A stretch of 64,000 nt of DNA. It comes from Geodermatophilus marinus (GTDB lineage Bacteria > Actinomycetota > Actinomycetes > Mycobacteriales > Geodermatophilaceae). Below are positions 51,436 through 59,911 of the stretch, piece by piece. The translations under genes were made by a program, and so were the position numbers. Every line of letters begins with the position of its first letter. Position 1 is the first letter of the stretch. The stretch is taken from NCBI RefSeq assembly GCF_003428645.1, contig NZ_QVQH01000001.1:186001-250000 (forward strand). Direction: 5' to 3'. The notes beneath the pieces were generated by a model that saw only the letters and a program-made list of their open reading frames with translations, did no database searches and was not told where the DNA came from.

Positions 51436-51474
51436 TGGCAGGACTGACGCCTACCGCGTCGTTCCTGCCATACT
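51436..51474 (+). promoter_or_regulatory. Promoter and inverted-repeat operator of the GlxA-type gene
   Basis: TGGCAGGA (51436-51443) and TCCTGCCA (51463-51470) form an 8-bp inverted repeat with 19 bases between the arms. The right arm overlaps the CATACT -10 box (51469-51474), which lies six bases before the ATG. Binding here would block transcription, so autoregulation is likely. Confidence 0.7.
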
Positions 51475-51480
51475 GGGCGC

Positions 51481-52479
51481 ATGACCCGGAGCGACCGTCC
51501 CCTCGTCGTCAGCACCGTCGTGGCCGACGGGCTGGTGGGGTCCTTCGGGCTCGGAGTCGCCGCGGAGGTCTTCGGCTACGACCGGCGGGCCATCGGCCTG
51601 CCGCGGTTCGACTTCGGGCTCGTCACCGAGCAGCCGGGTGTCGTGCGCACCGACACCGGCATCCCGATGACCGTCGAGCACGGCCTGGACCGCCTCGCGG
51701 CGTCGGACATCGTCACGATCACCGCCTGGGAGCTGTTCAGCCGCGTCCCGTCACCGCAGCTGCTCGACGCGTTCCGCGCTGCGCACGCCAACGGCGCGCT
51801 GATCATCAGCCAGTGCACCGGCGCCTTCGTGCTCGCCGCCGCCGGCCTGCTCGACGGGCAGCGGGCCACCACGCACTGGAAGTACGCGGGGGAGCTGGCC
51901 GCCCGCTACCCGGCGGTGCGGGTCGACCCGACGGTGCTCTACGTCGACAACGGCCGGATCATCACCGGTGCGGGCACCGCCGCCGGCGTGGACGCCCTGC
52001 TGCACGTCGTCCGCCGGGAGTGGGGCGCGGCCGCGGCCAACGCCCTCGCCCGCGAGATGGTCGTCCCGCCGCACCGGGACGGCGGGCAGGCCCAGTTCAT
52101 CGACGCGCCGGTCCCCGCCTGCGAGGACGACCTGCTCGGGGCGGTGCTCGACTGGGCGCAGCGGCACCTGGCGGAGGAGATCACCGTCGAGCTGCTCGCC
52201 CGCCGGGCCCTGATGAGCCCGCGCAGCTTCGCCCGCCGGTTCAAGGCCACCACCGGGACCACCCCGCACGCGTGGCTGCTCGGCCAGCGCCTGGCCGCGG
52301 CGGAGGCGCTGCTGGAGAACAGCGACGCCCCGGTCGAGGAGGTCGCCCGGCTGGTCGGCTTCGGCACCGCGGCCGGCCTGCGGGACCAGTTCACCCGGCG
52401 CCGCGGGGTGTCCCCGCGGGCCTACCGGCAGACCTTCCGGGCCGCGGTCACCGTCGGGGACGACGACCGCGCCGCCTGA
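51481..52479 (+). CDS. GlxA-family AraC-type regulator with DJ-1/PfpI domain
   Basis: A 332-residue regulator. The N-terminal DJ-1/PfpI-like domain (about 8-185, VVADGLVGSFGLGVAAEVFGYDRR, ALIISQCTGAFVLAAAGLLDGQRATTHW) has the nucleophile-elbow Cys but serves as ligand pocket. The C-terminal part has two AraC helix-turn-helix motifs (EEITVELLARRALMSPRSFARRFKATTGTTPHAWL and APVEEVARLVGFGTAAGLRDQFTRRRGVSPRAYR). Relatives respond to amino acids, quaternary amines or nicotinamide-type compounds. No target gene is adjacent, so its effector is open. Confidence 0.9.
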   Translation: MTRSDRPLVVSTVVADGLVGSFGLGVAAEVFGYDRRAIGLPRFDFGLVTEQPGVVRTDTGIPMTVEHGLDRLAASDIVTITAWELFSRVPSPQLLDAFRAAHANGALIISQCTGAFVLAAAGLLDGQRATTHWKYAGELAARYPAVRVDPTVLYVDNGRIITGAGTAAGVDALLHVVRREWGAAAANALAREMVVPPHRDGGQAQFIDAPVPACEDDLLGAVLDWAQRHLAEEITVELLARRALMSPRSFARRFKATTGTTPHAWLLGQRLAAAEALLENSDAPVEEVARLVGFGTAAGLRDQFTRRRGVSPRAYRQTFRAAVTVGDDDRAA

Positions 52480-52538
52480 GGGAGGACGCTCCGCGGGCCC
52501 GGCGCGGCACCGGCACCGGCCGGCCGGTCCGCGGGGTG

Positions 52539-52604
52539 CCGGCGTTCCCGCGGGAACGCCGGCAGGCCGGTGGGCTCGAGGCGTGCCCGCGGGAACGCCT
52601 CGAG
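52539..52604. terminator. Two tandem palindromes after the GlxA-type gene
   Basis: A 24-bp perfect palindrome (52539-52562, arms CCGGCGTTCCCG) is followed 12 bases later by a 30-bp palindrome with one mismatch (52575-52604, arms CTCGAGGCGTGCCCG). Both share the core CCCGCGGGAACGCC. They lie between two converging genes and probably end transcription from both sides; the shared core suggests duplication. Confidence 0.75.
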
Positions 52605-52631
52605 GGCGCACCGGCCCCCCGGGGCCGATCG

Positions 52632-53477
52632 TCAGGCGCCGGGGATCGGCCGGGCGACGCCGACCAGCGAGTCCAGCCGGCCGGCGTTGGCCGCGGCCAG
52701 CGGGCTGCGCACCACACCGGTGAGGGCCAGGCCGGCCCGGGCCAGCAGCAGCGCGTGGGTGCGCGGGGTGAAGTGCCAGATGTGCTCGGTCGGCTTGAGG
52801 GTCCACCAGCGGGTGCCCAGCAGCCACGCGGGCAGCGAGGACCAGTACGGCGTGGAGAACAGCACGACGCCGTCGTCGGCGACCAGCGAGCGGACCGTGC
52901 GCCAGAACGACAGCGGGTCGGGCACGTGCTCGACGGTGTCCCAGGCGCAGACCACGGCGAACCCCGGCTCGAGCGGGGCGTCCTCCACCTGGCCGCAGAA
53001 GACGTCGAGGCCGAGCGCGCCGGAGGCGTGCGCGGCACCGGTCCGGGAGAGCTCGACACCCGAGGTCGTCCAGCCGGCGGTGCGCGCCGCGTCGAGGAAC
53101 AGCCCGTACCCGGCGCCGACCTCGAGCAGCCGCCCGCCGGGCGGCCGGCCGTGCTCACGCTCGATGAGGCGCAGCCGCCCCGCGGTCCAGGTGCGCTGCA
53201 GCAGCATGGCGGGGGACAGCCGCCCGTCGGAGGCCGGTGCCGCCGCGTCGGTGGAGACCCCCGAGCCGTAGACCCCGCCCTCGAAGTAGCCGGCGTCGTC
53301 GTAGAGGCGCTGCAGCGCCTCGGGGCGCAGGCGGGGGCTGACGAACACCAGCCGGCAGCGCGGGCAGCGGACCACCCCGAAGGGGGCCACGTCGTGCACG
53401 AGCGTCCCGGGGACGCCGCACAGGCAGCAGACGACGTCCTCGGTGTCCGCGGTGCTCCAGCGGGCGGGTGCGCTCAC
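52632..53477 (-). CDS. SAM-dependent methyltransferase with N-terminal zinc ribbon
   Basis: A 281-residue protein. The N-terminal zinc ribbon is CCLCG ... CPRC (about residues 17-43), then LYDDAGYFEG, the SAM-binding motif I LLEVGAGYGLFLDAA, ELSRTGAAHA, and CAWDTVEHVPDPLSFWRTV. This domain order is seen in methyltransferases acting on sugars in polysaccharide or antibiotic synthesis. The acceptor is unknown. It follows the MFS-kinase fusion gene by four bases, so they share an operon. Confidence 0.85.
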   Translation of the reverse strand: MSAPARWSTADTEDVVCCLCGVPGTLVHDVAPFGVVRCPRCRLVFVSPRLRPEALQRLYDDAGYFEGGVYGSGVSTDAAAPASDGRLSPAMLLQRTWTAGRLRLIEREHGRPPGGRLLEVGAGYGLFLDAARTAGWTTSGVELSRTGAAHASGALGLDVFCGQVEDAPLEPGFAVVCAWDTVEHVPDPLSFWRTVRSLVADDGVVLFSTPYWSSLPAWLLGTRWWTLKPTEHIWHFTPRTHALLLARAGLALTGVVRSPLAAANAGRLDSLVGVARPIPGA

Positions 53478-53481
53478 CCGG

Positions 53482-55752
53482 TCAGCCTACGGAGCCGCCC
53501 GGTGCCGCTCCCGGAACCCGCGCCGCCGCGCCCACCGGCGGGGCGTCGGCGGGCCGGGGCCGCGCGCCGGGGTCGTCGCCGGCCGGGGCCCCGCCGCCCC
53601 CGGCCGCTCCGTCGTCGCCCTCGGCCGCTCCGTCGTCGCCCGCTGCCCTGCCGTCGCCCGCTGCGTCCTCGCCGCCGGCCGCGGCCGGGTAGCGCAGCGC
53701 CACCAGGGAGGTCACCCGCCGCCGGACGGCCGGGGAGACCAGCGAGCCGGGGCCGGCCGCGTCCAGCACCTCCCCGGGGACGACGACGTAGCGGTCCGGT
53801 GCCGCGTCCGCCTGGGCGAGGAAGGCCCGGCGCACCGCGCCGGGGTCCGCGCCGTCCGGGGCCGCGGTCACGGGCGCGTCCACCACCACGGTGAGGTCGG
53901 GGAGCAGCCCCCGCGTGGCCCACAGCGAGGTGCGGAAGATGCGCTCGGCGTCCAGCCCCTGACCCGCGCCCTGGAAGGCGATCGAGGTGTCCACGTAGTG
54001 GGTGTTCACCACGACGCGGTCGCGCTCGAGCGCGGGGCGGATGACGGTCGCGACGTGCTGGGCCCGGTCGGCGGCGGCGAGCAGCGCCGCCGTGTGCGCC
54101 CCCACCGGGCGGCCGTCGCTGCCGGCCACGGACCCGGCGGACGGCGGGAAACCGGTGCCCGAGGTCGGCGACGGCGGGAACAGCAGCCCCCGCACCTGGC
54201 GCCCGAGGTCGGTGTCGCTGGGCTCGGAGGTCACGGTGACCGGGCACCCGGTCTCCCGCAGCACCTGGGCGAGGTCCTCGGTGTAGCGGCGGGTCAGCTC
54301 CCGGTCGGCGCCCTCCACGACGACGAACAGGCCCACCCCGCTGGAGGCGGCCGACAGCAGGTCCGAGCGGCCCCACAGCAGCCGCAGCAGCTCGCGGAGG
54401 CGGGGCCGGGAGCGGTGCGCCACCTGCCGGGTGGCGTAGGCGCTGACGACCAGCGCGAGGACGCCGCCGATCAGCAGGGTCAGCCCGGGGCCGGTGACGG
54501 TGAGCTCGAGGTCCCCGAGCCGGAAGGCGTGATCGCCGAGCAGGCCGGCCAGCCCGGGGCCGACCGCGACGGCCAGCAGCAGCACGATCCGCACCGAGGA
54601 GATGACGAAGGCGAAGACCCGCCCGCGCAGCCGGTCCTCGACCTCGAACCCGATGAGGGTGTAGCCGATGATCCAGCTCACCCCGGCGAACAGGCCGACG
54701 AGGAAGGCCGTCGCCGTCGCCAGGACGAAGTCGCGCAGCAGCGACATGGTGAGCAGCGCCAGCCCGGCCAGCCCGATCGCGTGGCTGAAGACGCTGCGCC
54801 GCGGCACCGTGGGCAGCACCCGGGGGCCGACCAGCATGCCGATGGCCAGGCCGGTGAAGACCGTGCCGAAGACGACGCCGTAGCCCGCGGTGCCCGCCTG
54901 CAGCGTCGCCACGTAGAGCTGGGCGACGCCGATGGTCAGGCCCCCGGCGCCGAAGGCCCCGATGACGCCGACGTAGAGGGCCCGCATCAACGGCTGGCCG
55001 CGGAGGAAGGCGACCCCCTCGACCACGAGGGAGAAGACGTTGCGCTGCTCCCCGGCGCGCTCGCCGGGGGACGGCGGGAAGAGCCCCCGGGAGAACAGCA
55101 CGGTGGCCGCGCTCACGCCGAAGCTGGCCGCGTTGACGACCAGCGCCACCACGATGGCGGTCCGCGCCTCCCCGCCCTCGGTGCCGCCGGGGAAGACCCG
55201 GGCCAGCGTGGAGAGCAGCGCGAACAGCAGCGAGGCGACCGGCACGGCGCCGTAGACGCTGAACAGCGAGACCTGGTTGGCCACCGCCAGCCGGTCCCGC
55301 GGGACGATGGAGACCCACAGCGCCTGCTTGGCCGGGTTGGTGAACAGCCCGACGGCCTCGACGAGGAACTGGGCGATGTAGAGCCAGGTGAGCTCGTAGG
55401 TCACCGCGATCGAGAGGTAGAGCGACATCGCCAGCAGCTCGCCGACGACGACCGTCGTCCGGCGGTCCAGCCGGTCGGCCAGGGCCCCCGCGACCGGGCC
55501 GAGCACCAGGTCGGGCAGCAGGCGGGTGAGGATCACCCCGGAGATGGCCGCGCCCTGGACCGCCAGCGACTCGTCGCGGGTCAGCTGCTGGGCCATGGCC
55601 GTGGTGGCCAGCAGGCCCAGCCAGTCCCCGAGGCTCGAGACGGTGATCGCCGCCCACAGCCGGCGGAAGACCGGGATCCGCACGAGGGCGAGAAAGGCGT
55701 TGTCGCCCCGCCCCGGCCCGTGCCGGTCACCGGACGAGGGGGCGCCCGTCAC
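53482..55752 (-). CDS. MFS transporter fused to a degenerate thymidylate-kinase domain
   Basis: A 756-residue fusion. Residues ~20-435 are a 12-helix MFS permease (VFRRLWAAITVSSLGDWLGLL, GALADRLDRRTTVVVGELLAM). About 455-690 align with dTMP kinase: FVVVEGADRELTRRY where the P-loop GxxxxGK(S/T) should be, HYVDTSIAFQGAGQGLD where D-R-Y-x-D-S is expected, and LPDLTVVVDAPV. Both the P-loop Gly-Lys and the DRY Arg are lost, so kinase activity is unlikely. The tail is a Gly/Asp-rich low-complexity region. Similar fusions are annotated as bifunctional MFS/dTMP kinase in Actinobacteria. GAGGGA before GTG 55752 sets the start. Confidence 0.85.
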   Translation of the reverse strand: MTGAPSSGDRHGPGRGDNAFLALVRIPVFRRLWAAITVSSLGDWLGLLATTAMAQQLTRDESLAVQGAAISGVILTRLLPDLVLGPVAGALADRLDRRTTVVVGELLAMSLYLSIAVTYELTWLYIAQFLVEAVGLFTNPAKQALWVSIVPRDRLAVANQVSLFSVYGAVPVASLLFALLSTLARVFPGGTEGGEARTAIVVALVVNAASFGVSAATVLFSRGLFPPSPGERAGEQRNVFSLVVEGVAFLRGQPLMRALYVGVIGAFGAGGLTIGVAQLYVATLQAGTAGYGVVFGTVFTGLAIGMLVGPRVLPTVPRRSVFSHAIGLAGLALLTMSLLRDFVLATATAFLVGLFAGVSWIIGYTLIGFEVEDRLRGRVFAFVISSVRIVLLLAVAVGPGLAGLLGDHAFRLGDLELTVTGPGLTLLIGGVLALVVSAYATRQVAHRSRPRLRELLRLLWGRSDLLSAASSGVGLFVVVEGADRELTRRYTEDLAQVLRETGCPVTVTSEPSDTDLGRQVRGLLFPPSPTSGTGFPPSAGSVAGSDGRPVGAHTAALLAAADRAQHVATVIRPALERDRVVVNTHYVDTSIAFQGAGQGLDAERIFRTSLWATRGLLPDLTVVVDAPVTAAPDGADPGAVRRAFLAQADAAPDRYVVVPGEVLDAAGPGSLVSPAVRRRVTSLVALRYPAAAGGEDAAGDGRAAGDDGAAEGDDGAAGGGGAPAGDDPGARPRPADAPPVGAAARVPGAAPGGSVG

Positions 55753-55829
55753 CGCGTGTCCCTCGATCACTGGTCCGCCGTCCGCTCGTGGATCCGTCCC
55801 CGGAAGGGTAGTGGCGGCGCCCCGCGTGG

Positions 55830-56708
55830 TCAGCGCACCGGCACCCCGGACGGGGGACCCTCCCCCGGCCGGCGGCGGTGCAGGGTCACCGGGACCGGGG
55901 CGGGGCTGGCCGGGTGCGGCGCGACGAGCCCGGCGTCCAGCCGGGCCTCGGCGAGCCGGCGCAGCTCGGCGTAGGCGGCGGCCCCGACCAGCGCGGTGAG
56001 CTCGGCGGCGTAGGTGGCCACCAGGGGCTCCGGGGAGACATGCGCGGCGGGGGACCCGGTGCACCACCAGTGCAGGTCGTGCCCGCCGGGGCCCCACCCG
56101 CGCCGGTCGAACTCCCCGATGCTCGTGACGAGCACCCGCGTGCCGTCGGGCCGGTCCACGTGCTCCTGCTCGCGGCGCACCGGCAGCTGCCAGCACACGT
56201 CCGGCTTGGTCAGCATCGGGTGCAGGCCCTCGCGCAGCGCCATGCGGTGCAGGGCGCAGCCGGTCCCGCCGGGGAACCCCGGCCGGTTGAGGAACACGCA
56301 GGCCCCGTCGACCAGCCGGGTGCGCAGCGAGCGGACCGGGTCGCGGCCGGTCCCGCCGTCGTCCCCACCGTCCCCGGCGTCGCCCCCGGCGTCCTCGGCG
56401 TCGTCCTCCTCGGTCCAGCCGGCACGGCCCGCGGCGGCCAGCTGCCAGTCCCCGGGCGTCAGGTCGGCGACGGCCGCGGTCACCCGGGCGAGGTCGTCGG
56501 CGTCCGAGAAGAAGGCCCCGTGGCTGCAGCAGCCGTCGTCCGGGCGACCGGGCACCACGCCGGCGCAGCCGCGGCCGAACACGCAGGTCCACGCCGACGA
56601 CAGCCAGGTCAGGTCGGCCCGGACGACGTGGTCGGGGTCGGCGGGGTCGGGGAACTCCACCCACTCCCGGGCGAAGTCGAGGGGGACCTCGGGGGGCGCG
56701 TCCGGCAC
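55830..56708 (-). CDS. Cysteine-cluster protein (Rv0495c-like), function unknown
   Basis: A 292-residue protein. [20 protein letters not shown] is followed by [13 protein letters not shown]; four Cys lie close together, and [18 protein letters not shown] and [18 protein letters not shown] add more, so a bound metal or Fe-S cluster is possible. [25 protein letters not shown] is conserved in Actinobacteria. An acidic insert ([21 protein letters not shown]) lies mid-protein. TAGGCT (56720-56715) six bases before the GTG gives a leaderless start. The place before Ppx/GppA is the same as in M. tuberculosis. Confidence 0.8.
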   Translation of the reverse strand: MPDAPPEVPLDFAREWVEFPDPADPDHVVRADLTWLSSAWTCVFGRGCAGVVPGRPDDGCCSHGAFFSDADDLARVTAAVADLTPGDWQLAAAGRAGWTEEDDAEDAGGDAGDGGDDGGTGRDPVRSLRTRLVDGACVFLNRPGFPGGTGCALHRMALREGLHPMLTKPDVCWQLPVRREQEHVDRPDGTRVLVTSIGEFDRRGWGPGGHDLHWWCTGSPAAHVSPEPLVATYAAELTALVGAAAYAELRRLAEARLDAGLVAPHPASPAPVPVTLHRRRPGEGPPSGVPVR

Positions 56709-56801
56709 CGGTCGAGCCTAGAGAAGGGACCCCCTCCCCTCACGCCCCGCTCCGCTCGGCTCGGCGCGAGCCTCCGGAGGGGGCCGTGCAGACTGACCCG
56801 C

Positions 56802-57749
56802 ATGCGGCTCGGGGTGCTGGACGTCGGCTCGAACACCGTCCACCTGCTCGTGGTCGACGCCCACCGCGGTGCGCAGCCGGCCCCGATGCACGACGAGCGG
56901 TCGGTGCTGCGGCTCTCCGAGCACGTCGGCCGGGACGACCTGCTCTCCAAGGAGGGCGAGAAGGCGCTCGTCAAGGCGGTGCGGCAGGCCTGCGACCAGG
57001 CCGAGGCGCGGGGCTGCGAGCAGCTGCTGGCGCTGGTGACCTCCGCCATCCGCGAGGCGCGCAACGGCCTCGAGGTCCTGGAGCGGGTCCGCGAGCGGAC
57101 CGGTGTCGAGCTGCAGGTCACCAGCGGCGAGGAGGAGGCCCGGCTGACCTTCCTCGCGGTCCGCCGCTGGTTCGGCTGGAGCGCCGGCCGGCTGCTGGTC
57201 CTCGACATCGGCGGCGGCTCGCTGGAGCTGGCCAACGGCCTCGACGAGGACCCCGACGTGGCGCTGTCCCTGCCGCTGGGCGCCGGCCGGACGACCCGGC
57301 GCTACCTGCCCGGCGCCCAGCAGGGCCGGCGGCCGTCGCTCAGGGCGCTGGCCGAGCTCGACGAGCACGCCGCCGACCTGCTCGAGCCGGCCGCGAAGGA
57401 GCTCCTCGGCGCCGGTCCCCCCGACCTCGTGGCGGCCACCAGCAAGACCTTCCGCACCCTCGCCCGGCTGACCGGCGCGGCGCCGTACTCGGCCGGCCTG
57501 CGCGCCGAGCGCCGGCTCACCCAGGACGGGCTGGACCAGCTGCTGGGCTTCGTCGCCCGGATCGACTCCGCGGCGCTGGCCGAGCTGCAGGGGGTCTCAC
57601 CCGACCGCGCGCACCAGATCCCGGCCGGCGCCGTCGTGGCGCGGGCCGCGATGCGCGCCCTCCACGTACCGTCCGTGCGGATCTGCCCGTGGGCGCTGCG
57701 GGAGGGCGTCATCCTCCGGCGACTGGACCAGCTGGGGGAGGAACGATGA
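56802..57749 (+). CDS. Ppx/GppA-family exopolyphosphatase-like protein
   Basis: A 315-residue protein with the ASKHA fold. LGVLDVGSNTVHLLVVDA is phosphate loop 1, TSAIREARNG, VTSGEEEARLTFLAV and LVLDIGGGSLELANG (loop 2) follow. Family enzymes release phosphate from polyphosphate or from (p)ppGpp; the catalytic Glu in the S-G-x-E-E-A segment is present. It lacks the C-terminal domain of E. coli Ppx, as do mycobacterial homologues (Rv0496). The ATG overlaps nothing upstream; CAGACT lies seven bases before it. Confidence 0.92.
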   Translation: MRLGVLDVGSNTVHLLVVDAHRGAQPAPMHDERSVLRLSEHVGRDDLLSKEGEKALVKAVRQACDQAEARGCEQLLALVTSAIREARNGLEVLERVRERTGVELQVTSGEEEARLTFLAVRRWFGWSAGRLLVLDIGGGSLELANGLDEDPDVALSLPLGAGRTTRRYLPGAQQGRRPSLRALAELDEHAADLLEPAAKELLGAGPPDLVAATSKTFRTLARLTGAAPYSAGLRAERRLTQDGLDQLLGFVARIDSAALAELQGVSPDRAHQIPAGAVVARAAMRALHVPSVRICPWALREGVILRRLDQLGEER

Positions 57750-58522
57750 GCGAGCCGCGCCGGGACCCCGAGACCGGGGGTCGGTCCCTGGCCGACATCC
57801 TGCGCGAGGCCGGGGTCGAGTCCCCGCGCAGCGGGCGGCGGCGGCCCCGGTCCGGTGACACCGGCGAGACGCCGATCCGGCAGCGGGGCAGCGGCGGGGA
57901 CACCGGCCGGGTGGCGGAGCGGCCGGCCTTCGGCCGGCGCGCCGGTGACCGGGCCGACGCGACCGGGGGCACGCCGACGAGGGACCGGGCGACGGGGGAC
58001 CGGGCGACGGGGGACCGGGCGACGGGGGACACGGCGACGCCGGCCCCGGGACGCGGTCGCGGCCGGCACGAGCCGTCGACCGCGGCCATCCCCGGGCTGC
58101 GGCCCTCCCGCAAGCCCGGGGTGCCCGTCACCGCCGGCACCGGGAGCCGCGCGTCGGGGGCGACCCCGTCGACCGGCCCGATCCCCGTCGTCCGCGCCCA
58201 GGACGACCCCCCGCTGCTCGAGGACGAGGCGCTCGGCCCGCGGGAGGGAGCGCTGGCCTGGCTGCGCTTCGCCGGGGAGCTGGTGGTCGCCCTCGGCACG
58301 GGCGTCGGCACCTACTTCCTGTTCACCGTGCTCTGGGAGCTGCTCCCGTGGCTGGCGGTGGTGCTCGCCCCCGTGGTGGTGGCCGGGCTGGTCGGTGCGG
58401 TCGGGGCGTGGCGGCAGCGTCAGGACAAGGAGCCGGCCGACGTCCGGCTGGTCGCCGTCCTCGTCTTCGCCGGCACGCTGCTCACCATCGCCCCGGCCGC
58501 GGGCCTGCTGTCCGGGACCTGA
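57746..58522 (+). CDS. Membrane protein with long disordered N-terminus (Rv0497-like)
   Basis: A 258-residue protein. RSLADILREAGVESPRSGRRR at about 13-30 is a conserved short motif; then comes a disordered Arg/Gly/Thr region with three RATGD units, and two or three membrane helices (GELVVALGTGVGTYFLFTVLWELLPWLAVVLAPVVVAGLVG, LVAVLVFAGTLLTIAPAAG). The layout matches Rv0497 between Ppx and the later genes in mycobacteria. Function is unknown; the cytoplasmic tail may recruit partners. ATGA overlap with the Ppx gene. Confidence 0.78.
   Translation: MSEPRRDPETGGRSLADILREAGVESPRSGRRRPRSGDTGETPIRQRGSGGDTGRVAERPAFGRRAGDRADATGGTPTRDRATGDRATGDRATGDTATPAPGRGRGRHEPSTAAIPGLRPSRKPGVPVTAGTGSRASGATPSTGPIPVVRAQDDPPLLEDEALGPREGALAWLRFAGELVVALGTGVGTYFLFTVLWELLPWLAVVLAPVVVAGLVGAVGAWRQRQDKEPADVRLVAVLVFAGTLLTIAPAAGLLSGT
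57983..58027 (+). repeat. Three perfect 15-bp in-frame repeats
   Basis: GACCGGGCGACGGGG stands three times in a row (57983-57997, 57998-58012, 58013-58027) and codes for the RATGD units in the disordered region of the gene at 57746-58522. Confidence 0.9.
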
Positions 58523-58538
58523 CCCGCGGGGCCCGGGG

Positions 58539-59105
58539 CTACCCCTCCTCGTCCGGGTCGCTCGCCCCGGCGGCGAAGCGCTCCACCATCGCCGCGGCGA
58601 AGGCGTCGAGGTCGTCGGGCTTGCGGCTGGTCACCAGGTTGCCGTCGACGACGACCTCCTCGTCGACCCACGTCGCCCCGGCGTTGCGCAGGTCGGTCCG
58701 CAGCGAGGGCCAGGAGGTCATCCGGCGGCCCCGGACGACGTCGGCCTCGGCCAGCACCCAGGGGGCGTGGCAGATCGCCGCCACCGGCTTGGCGGCCTCG
58801 AAGAAGGCCGACACGAAGGCCACCGCGTCGGCGTCGGCCCGCACGAAGTCACCGTTGATGACACCGCCGGGCAGCACGAGCGCGGCGTAGTCGTCCGGGT
58901 CGGCGGAGCCGACGACCGCGTCGACCTCCTTCTTGTCGGCCGGGTCGATGTGGTCGTAGGCGGTGATCGACCCCGACGCCAGCGAGACCAGCTCCGGCCG
59001 GGCGCCGGCCTCCTCGAGCGCCTGCCAGGGCCGGTCGAGCTCGACCTGCTCCACCCCGTCGGTCGCGAGGACGGCCACCCTCATCCCGTTCAGTTCTCCT
59101 GCCAT
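58539..59105 (-). CDS. DJ-1/PfpI-family protein (type 1 glutamine amidotransferase-like)
   Basis: A 188-residue protein. MRVAVLATDGVEQVELDRPWQALEEAG is the N-terminal strand-helix, YAALVLPGGVINGDFVR the oxyanion area, and VAAICHAPWVLAEADVVRGRRMTSW has the Cys-His nucleophile elbow of the PfpI/YhbO class. These act as peptidase-like or deglycase enzymes in stress; the true reaction is debated. The ATG at 59105 was chosen; a second in-frame ATG at 59084 is equally good. It is divergent from the next gene, which has its own leaderless promoter. Confidence 0.9.
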   Translation of the reverse strand: MAGELNGMRVAVLATDGVEQVELDRPWQALEEAGARPELVSLASGSITAYDHIDPADKKEVDAVVGSADPDDYAALVLPGGVINGDFVRADADAVAFVSAFFEAAKPVAAICHAPWVLAEADVVRGRRMTSWPSLRTDLRNAGATWVDEEVVVDGNLVTSRKPDDLDAFAAAMVERFAAGASDPDEEG

Positions 59106-59164
59106 GCGGCGGCGGCTACCCCGGCCCCGGGAGCAGCACACGCGCCGCGCACTACGGTTCGCCC

Positions 59165-59911
59165 GTGCCCCCGTCGACCTCCTCCCCGGTCCGGTGGCTG
59201 CTCGGCGGCGGTGCGGTGCGCGGTCGGCGCGACCGCCCCGGAGCCGGCGCCGGCCCCCGGCCCGGGGACGCCGCCCGCGTGGCCGCGGAGCTGGTGGCCG
59301 CCGGCCACCGCGTCGAGCTGCTGCACGTGCCCGGGCCGGGGCAGCGGCCGGGGGACGGGACGGCGCACCTGGCCGCCCTGCTGGCCGACGCGCTGCTGGC
59401 CGACGCGCTGCCGGCCGGCTCGTGCCGGGTGGTGCTGCCCGCCGGGGACCCGGCGGCGGAGGGCCTCCCCGCCGGGGTCGGCGTCGTCCTGACCGGCCCC
59501 GGGGAACCGGTGGACCGGCAGGTCGCGGGCACGCCGGGTGCGGTCGCCGCCGTGCGCGCGGCCGACCCGGACGCCGAGGCCCGCTGCCGCGCCCTCGCCG
59601 GCGGGCGGGTCCGGCTGGGCACCGGGGGCGGCGCGGCGGCCGACCGCACCGCGGCGCGCTGCCTCGCCGTCCTCATGGCCGGGAGCGGGGAGCCGGGGGT
59701 CGCCACCACCGACCCCCGGCTGGTCGCCGTGGCGGGGGAGCGGGCGGCCTGGAACGACCGAGCACACCACACCTGGGAGTACGTCATGCCGTGGAGAGCC
59801 GCGATCGAGCAGCAGCGCCGCCTGGTGGCGGCCGGCCACCGGGTGCGGGTGGCCGTGCCCTGGGGAGCCGGGGTCCGCGGCGGTCTGCGGCACCGCGGGG
59901 GCCGGTCGTGA
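59165..59911 (+). CDS. Hypothetical protein coupled to proC
   Basis: About 248 residues. The N-terminal part is Ala/Gly/Arg-rich (VAAELVAAGHRVELLHVPGPGQ), with a near-repeat in the C-terminal part (LVAAGHRVRVAVPWG). WEYVMPWRAAIEQQRR is distinctive. I recognise no family, although the place before proC might suggest a link to proline metabolism. TACGGT (59153-59158) six bases before the GTG makes it leaderless. The stop shares GTGA with proC, so it is made with it. Codon use is as in neighbours. Confidence 0.6.
   Translation: MPPSTSSPVRWLLGGGAVRGRRDRPGAGAGPRPGDAARVAAELVAAGHRVELLHVPGPGQRPGDGTAHLAALLADALLADALPAGSCRVVLPAGDPAAEGLPAGVGVVLTGPGEPVDRQVAGTPGAVAAVRAADPDAEARCRALAGGRVRLGTGGGAAADRTAARCLAVLMAGSGEPGVATTDPRLVAVAGERAAWNDRAHHTWEYVMPWRAAIEQQRRLVAAGHRVRVAVPWGAGVRGGLRHRGGRS

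Noticed and set aside
53443-55974. 843-codon plus-strand open frame
   Set aside because: Fully antisense to the MFS-kinase fusion, which has clear transmembrane and kinase-fold motifs; the plus frame is low-complexity Gly/Arg/His/Gln.
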